From Sanderia malayensis (lineage: Eukaryota; Cnidaria; Scyphozoa; Semaeostomeae; Pelagiidae), in contig RQOL01000660.1 of NCBI GenBank assembly GCA_013076295.1, forward strand, positions 7,034,896-7,098,895: a DNA stretch of 64,000 nt. The letters are read 5' to 3'. This document shows, piece after piece, positions 11,149 to 22,079 of this stretch. Both the position numbers and the translations under genes were made by a program. Numbering within the stretch: the first letter of the stretch is position 1; every line of letters begins with the position of its first letter. Below the pieces are notes generated by a model. The model did no database searches. It was not told the origin of the DNA and saw nothing but the letters and a program-made list of their open reading frames with translations.

Positions 11149-11155
11149 AATAATT

Positions 11156-11513
11156 GAAGCTGTCAATATCACTAATACTTGCCATTCTGGGACACTGGTA
11201 AATAACAATGTATTACTTTTATCCTTGGGAGACAACTGCAATAATTGCGCAACGTCAATACTTATCAGTAATGCCATATGTATATTAGTAAAATTTAAGT
11301 TTTTTGTTCTGCTAGCCATATGAAGGAACATAAAATACACTGCACCTCAAAGGTAAATGACAAACAATATTGTGGCAGAAATGATGATGACGATGATGAT
11401 GATAGTATTCTTACAGTGTCAAGTTTTCGTCCCCTTCCTATGAAGCAACCTCTGCAAGCAAGAAATAGGGTTAGTGGATTAAGCAGCTGCAAATAGTATT
11501 TCTTGACAAATCA
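11156..11513. repeat. Module copy A resumes (non-coding)
   Basis: This matches 40319-40669 of copy B closely. It includes a short GAT-rich run (gatgatgacgatgatgat, about 11380-11400) that is shorter in copy B. No gene is seen. Confidence 0.7.
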
Positions 11514-12922
11514 ATGGAGTTGGTTGAGGACAATGTTTTATCATCACAGACCATGGAAGATGCTGCTGAACGCTTACGTGAGTCGAAAGTCCAAGCAACA
11601 CAGCCTAGCTTTAAAAATATTTATGACATCCTGCACAGTCTAGAGAAATCTATTAGTTTTGATGATAACACAATTACAGTGGACAGAGAGGACATATGGA
11701 GGGGTTCATTGGGCTTTTACAAGAAGACCCTGAGGGACAAAAGCAGGCTATTGAAAGAGCTCTGTTTAATTTTTGAAGGTGAAGATGGATTAGATGCTGG
11801 TGCTGTGAAGATTGATTTTTTGAAATGCTGTTGAAAGAGGTGCATATGAGACTGTTCGAGGGTACTGACAGTGCAAAATTCCTGTAAGAGACAGTTCCAA
11901 GAGCTGCCTTTTAAGGCTTGCTGGTATTGCAATATCACACTCAATAATTCAACGTGGTCCTTGTTTTGGTGCACTCACACCTGCTTTGTATCACTACATT
12001 GCTGGGGCTGATGCCGATTTGGTTTGCACACACTTGAAAAAGGAGGATATACCACAGAATGCAGGTTAATTTTGCTTCAAATGTGAGAAAAATATGACTG
12101 GTACTGCATGAGTAACTATAATACTTTGCATATAATATATGGCATGTACTAAAATCTATGTTGTGTTTCAGGAACAGCCCTTCTTCAAGAACTTCTGGAA
12201 CAACTGGCACAAGAGTCAGTCAAAGAGGTACTTGAAGATGATCCTTGTTGTGAATCATATTGGGTTGTCATTTGATTGATAGCAAGAGTTGAACATCTCT
12301 TTTCTTGTCACTTCACAGCAGAGATTCTCGAGGTTAGTTGTGTTCATATTCTACTGAACATTTCAAGATTTCTACTAATGCTTGTAAGGTTTATCTACCT
12401 AAGCATAAACAATTGATAGCACTTCAGTTCAGTTGAACGGTTTTATCAATTAGAAATTGTTTTATTCAACAAATGAGTTTTCCTTCTACTTTGTAACCCC
12501 ACGATTTTTACAATTTCTGAGTAACTTGCTTTTATCTCTAATGAATTTTATTCAATTAATTAAATTTTGTTGCTTCATTCTAGAAATATCAAGAAATTAC
12601 CAATCAAATATCGAGTGAATATCCTTCCTTTTAAAGGATGTCTTCGTTTCCGAAAAATCATTTGCTTCGAATTCCTCTTCGACATTACTCAAACTATAAT
12701 TTATTCTCTTAGGTATGCAATCATTTTCAGAGAAAGACATCGTCTTCAATTATATTCAAAGGCAGAGGAGAAGTAAGTTTAACGATAATTTTTATATGAA
12801 GACATGAACTGACCTTTTATAGTTTCAAATTTAATTGTCTTCTTTCCTACAGTAAGACCTACTACAGCACCTAGAGGTGGTGCGATTTTTGGCGTTGGGG
12901 ATGAGGTTGACAGAGACTAACC
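11514..12922 (+). pseudogene. HECT E3 ubiquitin-ligase-like gene, copy A (spliced, broken)
   Basis: A HECT domain would accept ubiquitin on a C-lobe cysteine and pass it to a substrate. The N-lobe begins near VDREDIWRGSLGFY, and LCLIFEGEDGLDAGAV matches the HECT start (xVxFxGExGxDxGG). In another frame LRLAGIAISHSIIQRG, ALYHYIAG and THLKKEDIPQ follow, to a donor near 12065. Further exons start near 12173, 12323 and 12583. The 12583 exon contains IICFEFLF, placing a cysteine where the catalytic TCF motif sits. A last short exon (about 12853-12922) encodes a tail with RGGAIFGVGDEVDRD. A 1-base loss at about 11819 (absent in copy B) and a TAAGAG break at about 11886 (shared with copy B) disable it. 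Confidence 0.7.
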
Positions 12923-13140
12923 CATTGTACGTGAGGTTGAAAGGGGCATGAGCTTTAGCGAATGCAGCTCATCAAGTGCGCCCACCACGGGCAAGCACAG
13001 CGAGCTAACCCATTGTACGTGGGGTTGCAAGGGGCATGAGCGTAATCAAATGCAGCGCACAAAGTGCGCCAACCACAAGCGAGCACAGCGAGTATGTTTG
13101 TATGTAGGTATATATGTATTTAGGTATGTATGTAGGTATG
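12923..13140. repeat. Imperfect tandem repeat plus (TATG)n tract
   Basis: A roughly 100-base unit (aacccattgtacgtg...ggttg..aggggcatgagc...gagcacagcgag) occurs twice, then TATG/TAGG repeats start. The same block, with one unit, is at 42060-42200. The copy A module continues after this tract at 25491. Confidence 0.7.
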
Positions 13141-13141
13141 T

Positions 13142-13648
13142 ACAATAGGGTCCCTGAGACACCTGAAAATTGCATCCCATAATGCTGTGCTTCTGCACAC
13201 TTTGTTCTCTGTGAGCAGAGTGCGGCCCCTTACTCCCCCCGAAACAATGTTGTCTTGTGCACCAGTCCTTTCTCGTCGTCCGGCCAAAAGAATTTCGGTG
13301 ATATTGAAAAACACTTATAAAGCTGGTTTTTGTGTTTTCTGGGGTTTTCAAGGGCGCTGATCTCGATGAGCATGTGAAAAATTTTCTATTTATTACGCAT
13401 GAGGTTGAAATAAATGATTGTCCCATTTTTGGACCAAATGGAGCTCTAAAGTGGGTCGTGTTGTCCGATACAAATTGTTTTTTGGGTGGAAAGATGTTCG
13501 CAAAGAGAACAAGGTATTGTGAACATATTTTGAAAAAAAGTGTCTGAAAATGTTATAAAAGTGTCTGAAAAACGCATGTTCGTGAAATTGAAGTTTGCGT
13601 GCAAAACCTGTTAAAATCCTGGGTGTCCCAGGACTTTTGTCCTCTATC
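13142..13648. mobile_element. MITE with GTCCTGGGACACC-type inverted ends, copy 1
   Basis: The left end reads ACAATAGGGTCCCTGAGACACC. The right end reads GGTGTCCCAGGACTTTTGTCC and then CTATCA. Two more copies lie at 25223-25490 and 43743-43979, the latter in reverse. There is no coding capacity. Copy 1 contains an extra internal segment that is tandemly repeated just outside it. Confidence 0.7.
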
Positions 13649-13930
13649 AAATTCTTGAAATACATCACTTATAAAGCTGGTTTTCATGTTTTCTGGGGTC
13701 TTCAAGGGAGCTGGTCTCAATGAGCATGTCAAACATTTTCTATATATAACGCATGACGTCAAACGAAGTGATTGTCCCATTTTTGGCCCAAATCGAGCTC
13801 TAAAGTGGTTGTGTTGTCCGATACAAATTGTTTTTTGGTGGAAACGATTTTGGCAAAGAGAACAAGGTATTGTGAACATATTTTGAAAAAAGGAGCCTGA
13901 AAATGTTTTAAAAGTGTCTTAAAAATGCAT
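13316..13930. repeat. Tandem duplication, about 355-base period
   Basis: The segment from acttataaagctggtttt (13313) recurs at about 13669. Both units contain tttctggggt, gagcatgt, attgtcccatttttgg, gctctaaagtgg and gaacaaggtattgtgaacata. Short minus-strand frames in both are translated shadows. Confidence 0.75.
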
Positions 13931-14308
13931 GTTTGTTAATTTGATGAAAACAATGCTACATGTGCACCGGAGAAAAACGTAGAGAATAATCACATGGGAA
14001 ACAAGTAAATTTGCAAGCAAAATATTGTTTATTACCTGCATGATACAGTAATACCTGAACTATGTAATCTGATTAATTGCGGCATATCTGTCAACAGTGA
14101 TTGTCTATGAAACATGCCAGTCCTTTAAATGGGTCTCTCAGCAAGAGGTGAAATCCTGGCAATGCTAATACCATAAGAAAACAATAGTAAAACAGCAGGA
14201 AATTTCAAATTCAAATTCATTTCACATAACATGACAGTTACAATTACTTACTGTTATAATTTTCACAAGTGCATGTTCACTAGCCATTGTTTATACATTA
14301 TTATCATA
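13931..14308. other. Gap before the Rep gene
   Basis: There is no gene or repeat I recognise. If the Rep element has a left end it should lie here; I see no matching terminal repeat. Confidence 0.4.
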
Positions 14309-15591
14309 ATGGCATCATCATTAAATGTGGACAATGTTAGAAGGACTTACCTAATTACTTACAGCAAGGCAGACACTGAAAGATATAACAGGAGGTCATT
14401 CAGTGATACAGTTCTTGCAGCATTCCATGCAGTCACTACAGCCATCATATTACAGTGGGCTTGCTGCATGGAAAGTCATGAGGATGGTGGTGTCCATTTC
14501 CACATGTGCGTCCTGCTGGACAAACTTCAGCACTGGCCAAAAGTAAAGAAGCACCTACAAGGAACGAAGGACATTGTCATACTCTTCTCAGGACATCCTG
14601 GCTATCACACAGCATATGAATATGTCACAAAGCCAGATAGCCAAGTTCTGAGAAGTGAAGGTCATCCTACCTTGAAAGGTGCTCCAAAGACCCTGCCAGC
14701 AATGAAGAAGCGAAGCAGGACATCTGCTTCTGGTATGGATATCACATAGAAGAGCAGCAGGTTGGGTAAGTCTAAGTCTCTGATATGAATATCTCCAACG
14801 GCATTGACTCCAAGTTGCACTTCCTGGCACTGGCCAAGAAGAAGAAAACAGATGGTGACAGCAGGCTGTATGAGTTTGTCTTGAACAAAGGCGTGAAACG
14901 GATCAATGAACTTGTGCAGTCTGTCTGGGCAATGGAAACAGCACAGCAAACGTTAAAGAGACGTTCAATGTCAAGAAGTGACCTGTTGAAGGTGGACTAG
15001 AACGACAAGTGTGTCTGTCAAGGTGAGTGGTTGGCTTGTGCAAAGGAAATTCTTAAAAACAACAGTATCCAGCAAAACACATTTGCTGATGCTGTTGTTA
15101 AATCACTTGCCATGGGTCGAGGAAAGGGTCGTAATATATATATTACTGGTCCAGCGAACTGCGGCAAAACATTTATTCTTGACCCCCTAAGAGTGACTTA
15201 CAACACTTTTGTCTCACCTGCGACATGTTCGTATGCGTGGCTAGGGGTTGAAGAGAAAGAGGTCATTTTTCTGAATGAATTTCGTTACACGCCAGCCATT
15301 TTGCCTTGGCGTGACATGCTTTTGTTGTTGGAAGGTCAAATTGTTCATTTTGCTGCGCCAAAAACAAGCTACACCAAGGATATTCAGTTCTCCAACGACA
15401 CTCCAGTGTTTGCCACATCAAAGTCTCCCATTATTTTCATCAAAGGCTCGATTATTGATGATAAGGAGACAGAGATGATGGATGTTCGTTGGAAATATTT
15501 CTCCTTCCGCCATCAATTCAAGGCCAGTGAGCAGAAGATGGTCACTCCTTGTGGTTGTTGTTTTGCAAGACTGTTGTTGGACATCAACTGA
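14309..15591 (+). pseudogene. HUH-endonuclease Rep with SF3 helicase (broken)
   Basis: This is a replication initiator of the CRESS-DNA type, as found in small circular-DNA viruses and in Rep-bearing transposons. The nuclease part, from the ATG at 14309, shows motif I (TYLITYSKA), the HUH metal site (VHFHMCVLL) and the catalytic tyrosine motif (AYEYVTK). The SF3 helicase part at 15031-15591 shows Walker A (GPANCGKT), a Walker B-like VIFLNEF, and a motif C-like VFATSKSP. Between the parts there is a frame break near 14740-14785 and an in-frame TAG at 14998, so it is inactive here. AATAAA overlaps the region just after the stop. It could be an endogenous viral copy or a Rep-type transposon; the intact order of both domains is clear. 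Confidence 0.85.
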
Positions 15592-15616
15592 AATAAATGA
15601 ACAATAGACAGCCTTG

Positions 15617-15638
15617 CGAACACGTATAATCGTGTTCG
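15617..15638. other. Perfect 8-bp hairpin just 3' of the Rep gene
   Basis: CGAACACG, loop TATAAT, CGTGTTCG. It lies 26 bases after the Rep stop codon. A Rep-type element needs a stem-loop origin or terminal hairpin, so this is a candidate. The loop is not the canonical virus nonanucleotide. Confidence 0.5.
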
Positions 15639-15802
15639 TTATAATGCTATTATTTTGCTGCATTACCTTTTGTTCTAATCAGTGTCCTGCTATGTATTGT
15701 ATTGGTATCTTCCCAAGCTGGGACAGTTTACACAACAGTTTATACTAGGAAAAAGACAAATATTTCCATTCACATCTCGTAATAAATTTTGGAAATATGT
15801 AG

Positions 15803-15833
15803 AAAAGATGTACACAATTTATGTACATCTTTT
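15803..15833. other. Perfect 11-bp hairpin
   Basis: AAAAGATGTAC, 9-base loop, GTACATCTTTT. It lies about 210 bases beyond the Rep gene in otherwise featureless DNA. It may be a terminator-like or terminal structure of the Rep element; the function is unknown. Confidence 0.4.
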
Positions 15834-16495
15834 GAAATGATAAGTGAGCATACGACCTCTTGGATTGCTGAGAAATATTCAAATAACCTCCATGGTTTAC
15901 ACTGCCAGGAGATTAAAAGACAAGTCATGTGACTTTCTATTCAACGACTTTGTAAACTGCCCAATCTTTCCTTCATATCTCTGTGAAAGTGTTAAAAAGA
16001 AAAATATAAAAATGTGTCGATTATGTACATTAGTGATATACATCTTTAAAGAACATTTTCATTCCTCTCTGTGAAGGAAAACACCCTGTTTTTAATTATT
16101 ATATACTGTAAACTGTAGTGTAAATCGTAGGGATGCATACTATTTGCCATCAGCCTGACTTCCTGGTATGACTTCTTGCACCACGTGTATTTAATTCCTG
16201 GATGTGTCATTTGCAGAATACAAGTGCATTGTATTCAAAATATTAGTAGAAGCTGGAGAGTGAAAACAAACAATATTTTTCAACACTTCAGTTCATCTCA
16301 TTTGAACATACATCACAGGTTGACAACAATGTTTACCATATCACGTATTGACAATAGTCAATTTGTACTTACAATAATACGAGAACTTCTACGTTTATTT
16401 CAATAACTTTATCCCCTGCTGCTGCAATCTACAAACAAGAATATTCTGTGCATAAATTTCCACCCAATTCTGCAACTGTATATACAACAATTTGA
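15834..16495. other. No gene recognised
   Basis: AT-rich sequence with only short frames and no domain. It should contain one end of the Tc1-like element that begins inside 16496, but I could not find its terminal repeat. Confidence 0.4.
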
Positions 16496-16885
16496 TTAAT
16501 ACTTAGTTCTACAACCTTTATTCTTAGAAATTATAGTTAAACGATTGTACATGTTTTGAATTGTCTGTTCTATTATAACGGTATCATAATTAGTAATGGT
16601 ATCTATAATTCTGAGCTTGAAATCATTAAAAGTCTCTCTTGTTATCCTTCTTTCCAATGCATCCTTCTTCAGTTGTCTTTTAACGTTGTGAAAAAAGTTC
16701 TCTATCGTGTTGATGTCCGGGGACCTTGGTGAAATATTGACGACTTCTGCTCCAATGTTCTTCATTGCATCTCTTGCCATGGCACGCTTCTGGCTTGGGT
16801 CATTGTCCTGCAAAAATAAAAGTTTCTCTTTCCCTGTTAATCTCGCTCTATCTAAAAGTACTTGATGCAATGTCGATTCAATGAA
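16496..16885 (-). pseudogene. Tc1-like transposase, C-terminal piece
   Basis: The IS630/Tc1 DDE core is split by later insertions. This piece carries FLQDNDPSQKR (second Asp) and NISPRSPDINTIENFF (third acidic residue region), then a normal C-terminus. It joins to the piece at 21412-21914 when the DIRS element is removed. Both ends of the DIRS cut the same coding region. Confidence 0.85.
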
Positions 16886-17092
16886 ATAAACAAATTGAAC
16901 GAGACTTACCTGAAAGGGGAGTTGAAGTTCGATTGTGATTCTATGAGTGATTGGTCAGGAGCATAGAAGTCATATGAGAATGCGTGCAAGCCACCAAGCG
17001 CCAGTCTTTAAATCGCAGAATGAATGCCCACTGCCAAAAATGCTGAAGGTGGTGGGGTAAAATACTTGTTGGGTTCATGGTATTGGGAGGGT

Positions 17093-17220
17093 GACTTCTA
17101 TGCTCCTGACCAATCACTCATAGAATCACAATCGAACTTCAACTCCCCTTTCAGGTAAGTCTCGTTCAATTTGTTTATTCTATTTCGTGATTGGTCCACT
17201 TCGCATAGAAGTCATATGAG
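17093..17220. repeat. DIRS internal complementary region
   Basis: Bases 17093-17179 are the reverse complement of the left end (16886-16970). Bases 17180-17220 are the near reverse complement of the right end (21371-21411). The two meet at TTTATTCTATTTCG, matching a joined right-plus-left terminus. The first arm pair is essentially perfect, so it can also fold as a large hairpin around a 120-base spacer. Confidence 0.9.
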
Positions 17221-17288
17221 ATTTTAAAGCCAGTGGGCATGAATGATTAGACATATTGTACAATATCGATATTATGTAAACAATAGTA

Positions 17289-18110
17289 TTACACTGACAA
17301 AACGTTACCACCGAATCCTTTATTGTCCTTAATTATAGGTTTGTCGTAATATTTCCGAAACGTTTCTGCACTTTTCCAGTTTGCAGTTTCCATTATATGT
17401 TCTATGGGTACTTTACAGGCCTTTGCTGCAGATGTAGCAGCTGATCTAAAACTGTGGGCTTTGAATCTTTCCACATCAATCCCTGATAACTTTAGAGTTT
17501 CTTTCAACCACCCGCTAATGGGATCTACAGTTGCCATATTATGTGGCTTAACATAACTAACAAACAAACTTCTACAACTTTTCCGTAGAGCTTCAGTTCG
17601 TTTTATGTACTCCTTCAGACATGACACCACACACAATTTTTCATCAGAAGCATATGCATTGAATATCACAACTCCAAAATGGCTTTGTGGCGTAGATGTC
17701 TTCAGTAATTTAGTAACTTGAAAAATACATGTGTCCGGGTCCAGTTGCATTTGGTCAATTTGCAACGCCTGTAATGTCTGACACCTCTGTCCTGATGTCA
17801 AGGCCATCAATGTGATTGTTTTCAGTGTTAATATCTTCAGAGTTAAGCTATCAAAAGGGTACCATGATTTAATATGAGTTAGAACAATGGATACATCCCA
17901 TATCTCCTTATACCTGGGTAGTTTCGGTCTCATACAGAAGACTCCTCTCATGAATTTTGTTACAATGCCATTACAACCAAAACTGGAGCCATCTGCCAAA
18001 AAAATCAAATTGGAAAGAGCAGATCTTGCCGTGTTTATAGAGCTGTAAGAAAGTCCATCAGAGAACAGCTTCCCCAGGAAATTGATGCCATCAATTACAT
18101 TTGCTGAAAG
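17289..18110 (-). pseudogene. DIRS tyrosine recombinase
   Basis: This integrates the circular DNA copy of the DIRS element in place of an integrase. Catalytic residues are visible: Arg in LTSGQRCQTL, HxxR in KAHSFRSAATS, a Trp/His position in ETANWKSAETF and the nucleophile Tyr in FRKYYDKPI. The frame is open from 18008. The preceding linker region lies in a different frame (18095-18670), so at least one shift separates it from the upstream ORF. The catalytic set appears complete. Confidence 0.88.
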
Positions 18111-20241
18111 TGGATTAATGTTCCTTGCACTGCAGTATTTTTCCCACCTGGTAATGTATGAGCGATATTGCTTTTTTGTTCCTGCTCTCTAAGAGTTCCC
18201 AATGATGTCTGCAGCAGTGTCTGAAATTCCTTTGTCTTGCAGCAATCTCCTGACAAAAGGCACATGATTAACTGTAGTTCCTTGTGCAATGGGTGTATCC
18301 TTGTTGGATCGGATGGAAGAGTTAATGTATCTGTCATCCTGGGAAGAAGGAGTGGGTGATCAATTAACATTTCCATTAAATATGGCCACCAGGGTTGTGC
18401 TGGCCAACAGGGCACTATAAGAAGACCTCTGGCTTTATCATGCCAGATTTTTTGAAGGGTTCTTAAAATTAGACAAAATGGGGGAAATGCATAAAATTGA
18501 TATTCCTCCCATGATATAGAAAAGGCATTGATGACTGATGCTTCAGGGTCTGGCAAAAATGAAGCATATGGTCTTAGCTTGTAATTAAGTCTGGAAGCAA
18601 ACAGGTCTATGTTGGGTGTTATATTCATGATTTTAACAGCTTCCAAAAAATATCTGTTTTTAATGCCCATTCTGTTTCTTTTCTATCTTTACGTGATTCC
18701 GAATCTGCCTCTGTATTATATTTCCCTGCAATATGTGCAGTAGTAAGCCAGATATTGTTATCAATACAAAAAAGCCAAATAATTTTTCTTAATTTACTGA
18801 TATCTATAGAATGACCCATGTTATTGATACAAGTTACCACTGTGGTATTATCAACCATGAGTTTAACATGCTTATGGGCAAGTTCTGTTGTAAATGCTTT
18901 TAAAGCAAAGTATGCTGCAAGCATTTCCAAATAATTGATATGAAATTGGGCTTCTTCTGGAGTCCAGTTTCCCCCTGACTTAATGTCATTACAACTGCAT
19001 CCCCATCCAATCTTAGATGCATCACTGTATAGAATAATCTGTGGATTACCGTGATCAATCTTATTAAACAAGTGAGGTACATGTGTTCCCCACCACTGAA
19101 TTTCTGCTATGGCATCCTGGGATAATTTTATGACCTGGTCAAAATTGGCCTTAGCCTCTTTAAGTGCCTTTGTTTTATTCATGTCTAGGTTACAATAGTA
19201 CAGTGGTCCAAACATTGCCCCTGGGAAACTAAAAGTAATTTTCCCAAGAAGCTGTGCTACCTGTCTTATTGTTAGGCATGTGCTGCTCAAGACAGTGTCA
19301 CAAACTCTTTTAATGCTATCAGCTCTATCCTGAGTCAGATAGACTGTCATGTCTACAGAGTCTAGAACAACCCCAAGAAAGGTGATAGTTTTAGCTGGTA
19401 TAAACACGGATTTTTTTGGATGAACGACAAATCCAAGACTATCAAGTAATGTGACAGTGTCAATTATATTTTTTACACATTTATCATAAGTATCTGCCTG
19501 CAGGTAGGAATCATCAATATAGGCAACTGATAAGTGCCCTTTGTTTCTTAACCATGCATATACTGGTTTGAGAAGTTTTGTAAATTTTCTGGGACAAAGT
19601 GCTAATCCATTTGGGAAAGCAGTAAACCTATAATAGGTATCTTTCCACAAAAATTTGAGATATTTTTGGTCATCCTTATGTATGGGTACAGAATAGTAAG
19701 CATCCTTTAAATCAACAGAAGCCATGTAACAATGAGGTTTCATCATATTTATGGATGTATAGATTGTGTCCATCTTAAAATGATTATATTTTACGAAGGT
19801 ATTAAAGCATTTGAGGTTTAATACCATTCTAAAGGAGCCATCCTTTTTGGCTCTAAGAAATATTGGAGAAACAAAATCATTCTGTGATTTATGACAAGGT
19901 ACAATAACCTTTTTTGTCAATAAAGAAGAAATCTCTTTGTCCACAAATTCTATGTTCTTAGATGAGATGGTAGATTTGACAATATTTGCTTGAAAAGGGA
20001 CATTTACGAATTCGATATGCATCCCCGATACCATCTGTAGTATTTCTGGGTCATTGGTCAAGCACTTCCATGTTTCAAAACATGATGAAATGCACCCAGC
20101 TGAAAAATTATCCTGCTTACCCTGCAGTAAACATTTCAATTTTTGGACACCAATTGTTGTAAAATTACTTACTTGTAGTGGACCTAATATGTCTGATTTT
20201 GATTTCTGGGTGTTGATCTGGTCTTGCTCCAAGCTCTCCAA
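18095..20241 (-). pseudogene. DIRS reverse transcriptase, RNase H and linker
   Basis: An open frame runs from 20241 to 18625 with RT motifs: FLRAKKDGSFRMVLNL, the first Asp in ASVDLKDAYYSVP, FPNGLALCPRKF and the catalytic box SVAYIDDSYLQ. RNase H follows with LYSDASKIGWG, INYLEMLAAYFAL and LMVDNTTVV. At about 18640-18665 the coding sense shifts into the frame ending at 18095, which starts with PNIDLFASRLNYKLRPY, a conserved DIRS segment. The shift is either a mutation or programmed frameshifting. RNA copies are reverse transcribed by this protein. Confidence 0.88.
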
Positions 20242-21296
20242 CTCTCTCTCTGAAACTGTCTCCTTCCTGGAAACTGCCTCGGGTGATTTTTGTTGGAGTA
20301 GCCCTGGCCTAAAAAATACTTATTTCCAATCTGCCTTGAATCCTTCAAACTTTGAGGCAATTTGTTGAATCCTACCCCATCATTTCTTGTTGCAGATTTG
20401 CTGATTTTGTTAGAATCGGTTATGGCCTTTACTCTTGTTTGGAAATCTCCCTCATCCCCAAACAAATGGTCCGTTACCGGAATCTCCGTTGAGCAAAGCA
20501 CCTTGTAATGTTCGCTCAGAGATTGAGGAATATTGTCCCGTCTCAGTTGGGCAATGTCTGCACTTGAGTGGCCCAACAATGCCAAAACATCTGTATTGAT
20601 GGCAATTATTTCATCAATGTTAACTTTCGTTTTATTATTTCTTGCCTCAAGCAATGAAACTGTTGATTGCAGGATAGCTCTGCCTGCTGTGGCCAAAATT
20701 TGTTGTGGCTGGGTCAGCCTTATGTCTTTGGATTTTACATCCCTATTCAATGTGGTCCAGATAGCTTTATTCACACGTGGAGCTACCAGTGTTTTGCAAT
20801 TCTCTGGCCTGAGGATTTTTTTTTGCTTTTCCTTCATTTTATTCGTAGCCAGTTTGCAATTCCAACGTTTTTCAACAATGGCCGCCAATTTTTCAGGAAT
20901 TGGAGGTGAAGTTTCTTCCTCCCCTTCCAAAGATTTCGATAAAGCATCCAGAAGACTGTCGTCTTCCTGGGTAAGGCTACTTTCTTCGCGATTCTGCGTT
21001 AATAGTGCTTCACTATCAGAATCAGAACCCTCTCCTGCTTCAGGAGTTGTTTCGGTTCCGTTACTGAGGCGTGGCCTTTTTGCAGGTTCTGCAGGCCTAA
21101 GTTGATCACTAGACGAGTGATTCCGTTTGAGCGATTTGCCCATATGTATGATATTGCTATTTAAGGTAGAGAGTAATGCCATCAGCGTATCACGTTCTTC
21201 TTCTCGTGCATCATTTTGGTTGCCTTCCTCCAACAGCATTCGTTCTTCTTCTTCGGCATCCCCTCGTGCTGTCATCTTGTTCGCCATGTTTTCCAT
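20184..21296 (-). CDS. DIRS ORF1 (gag-like)
   Basis: A 370-codon frame starts with MENMANKMTARGD and is rich in Glu and Arg at the N-terminus, with an AEPAKRPRL basic patch. A central region contains RVNKAIWTTLNRDVKS and ALLGHSSADIAQLRR, and a Gly/Arg/Gln-rich tail. Position, size and composition match the nucleocapsid-like first ORF of DIRS elements, which often lacks zinc knuckles. It overlaps the RT ORF by about 58 bases in another frame. Confidence 0.75.
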   Translation of the reverse strand: MENMANKMTARGDAEEEERMLLEEGNQNDAREEERDTLMALLSTLNSNIIHMGKSLKRNHSSSDQLRPAEPAKRPRLSNGTETTPEAGEGSDSDSEALLTQNREESSLTQEDDSLLDALSKSLEGEEETSPPIPEKLAAIVEKRWNCKLATNKMKEKQKKILRPENCKTLVAPRVNKAIWTTLNRDVKSKDIRLTQPQQILATAGRAILQSTVSLLEARNNKTKVNIDEIIAINTDVLALLGHSSADIAQLRRDNIPQSLSEHYKVLCSTEIPVTDHLFGDEGDFQTRVKAITDSNKISKSATRNDGVGFNKLPQSLKDSRQIGNKYFLGQGYSNKNHPRQFPGRRQFQRESWRAWSKTRSTPRNQNQTY

Positions 21297-21411
21297 TAAT
21301 TCCTTACACTTCGACCGGCCACTTGGTTACTTTTCACACAACTGGCGCTTGGTGGCTTGCACGCATTCTCATATGACCTTTATGCGATGTGGACCAATCA
21401 CGAAATAGAAT

Positions 21412-21914
21412 TAGAAAAATACTTGCCATTCATGGTGGAATACTCCTCCATCAATACAGCCCCAGCACCATAGCAAATACCTACCACATGGTGACATACC
21501 CTTCCACCTGGCAGATCCTTGCTTCCCTTTGCAGTAATTTCCAGGCCTTCACCCGGCTTCCTCCATACTCTGCCTGCTGGGGACAAAGCATCCTCATATG
21601 GATTGGATTTATGGAAGAAGGATACTGCATCCAGGTACAGCAACACATCCTCTGTCCAATAAGTAGGGCTAGTGTCTTTCAACGCCTTTAGGGCATATGC
21701 CACCCTCTTCTCTTTGTCTTTCAGAGTCAGCAAGCCTTTCCTTCTAGGGCGAATATACTGATAGCCGGAGGTAGTAAACACTCGACACAAGGTCTTCTTA
21801 CCTACCTCCGTGATGTCACATTCCTTCGCTACTTCCATCACATGGACATTAGGATTGCTTTCCCTCATAGTTTTCACTTTTAGAAGGAAGCGGTCTTTGT
21901 CCCTGCCGCTTAGA
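21412..21914 (-). pseudogene. Tc1-like transposase, middle piece
   Basis: This carries LSGRDKDRFLLKVK (second DNA-binding helix region), a basic RPRRKGLLTL linker and the first catalytic Asp in LLYLDAVSFFHK. It is followed by NGKYFSNS, where the DIRS element enters. The downstream piece is at 16496-16885. The upstream piece is beyond the ISL2EU-like element, at 24555-24737. Confidence 0.85.
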
Positions 21915-22079
21915 ATAGACCCCTTGCACAATTCATTTTCAACGCGAGGCTCAAATTTGAGAACGAGGTGATAGGTGTAGTGAATTTTAACTTAACCTGA
22001 GGTGACAGACCCGACAACTGGTATATCTTCCAAAACTTGTTTTATTCGTTGCTCAGTATTGGAGATTTACTTAATAAGT

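Larger units (their letters stand above)
16886..21411 (-). mobile_element. DIRS-like tyrosine-recombinase retrotransposon
   Basis: The gene order on the minus strand is gag-like ORF, reverse transcriptase/RNase H, tyrosine recombinase. Inverted terminal repeats share CATATGAGAATGCGTGCAAG (near 16971, reverse complement near 21351-21380). An internal complementary region at about 17093-17220 is the reverse complement of both ends fused, the hallmark of DIRS elements, which replicate through a circular intermediate. It interrupts a Tc1-like transposase gene. RT and YR carry frame breaks. Confidence 0.92.

Noticed and set aside
13046..13879. Minus-strand frames of 91-126 codons in the MITE region
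   Set aside because: They arise from the tandem-duplicated non-coding segment, repeat each other and show no domain.
20533..21105. 190-codon plus-strand frame opposite the DIRS gag-like ORF
   Set aside because: It is an antisense shadow; the minus-strand frame fits DIRS layout and composition.
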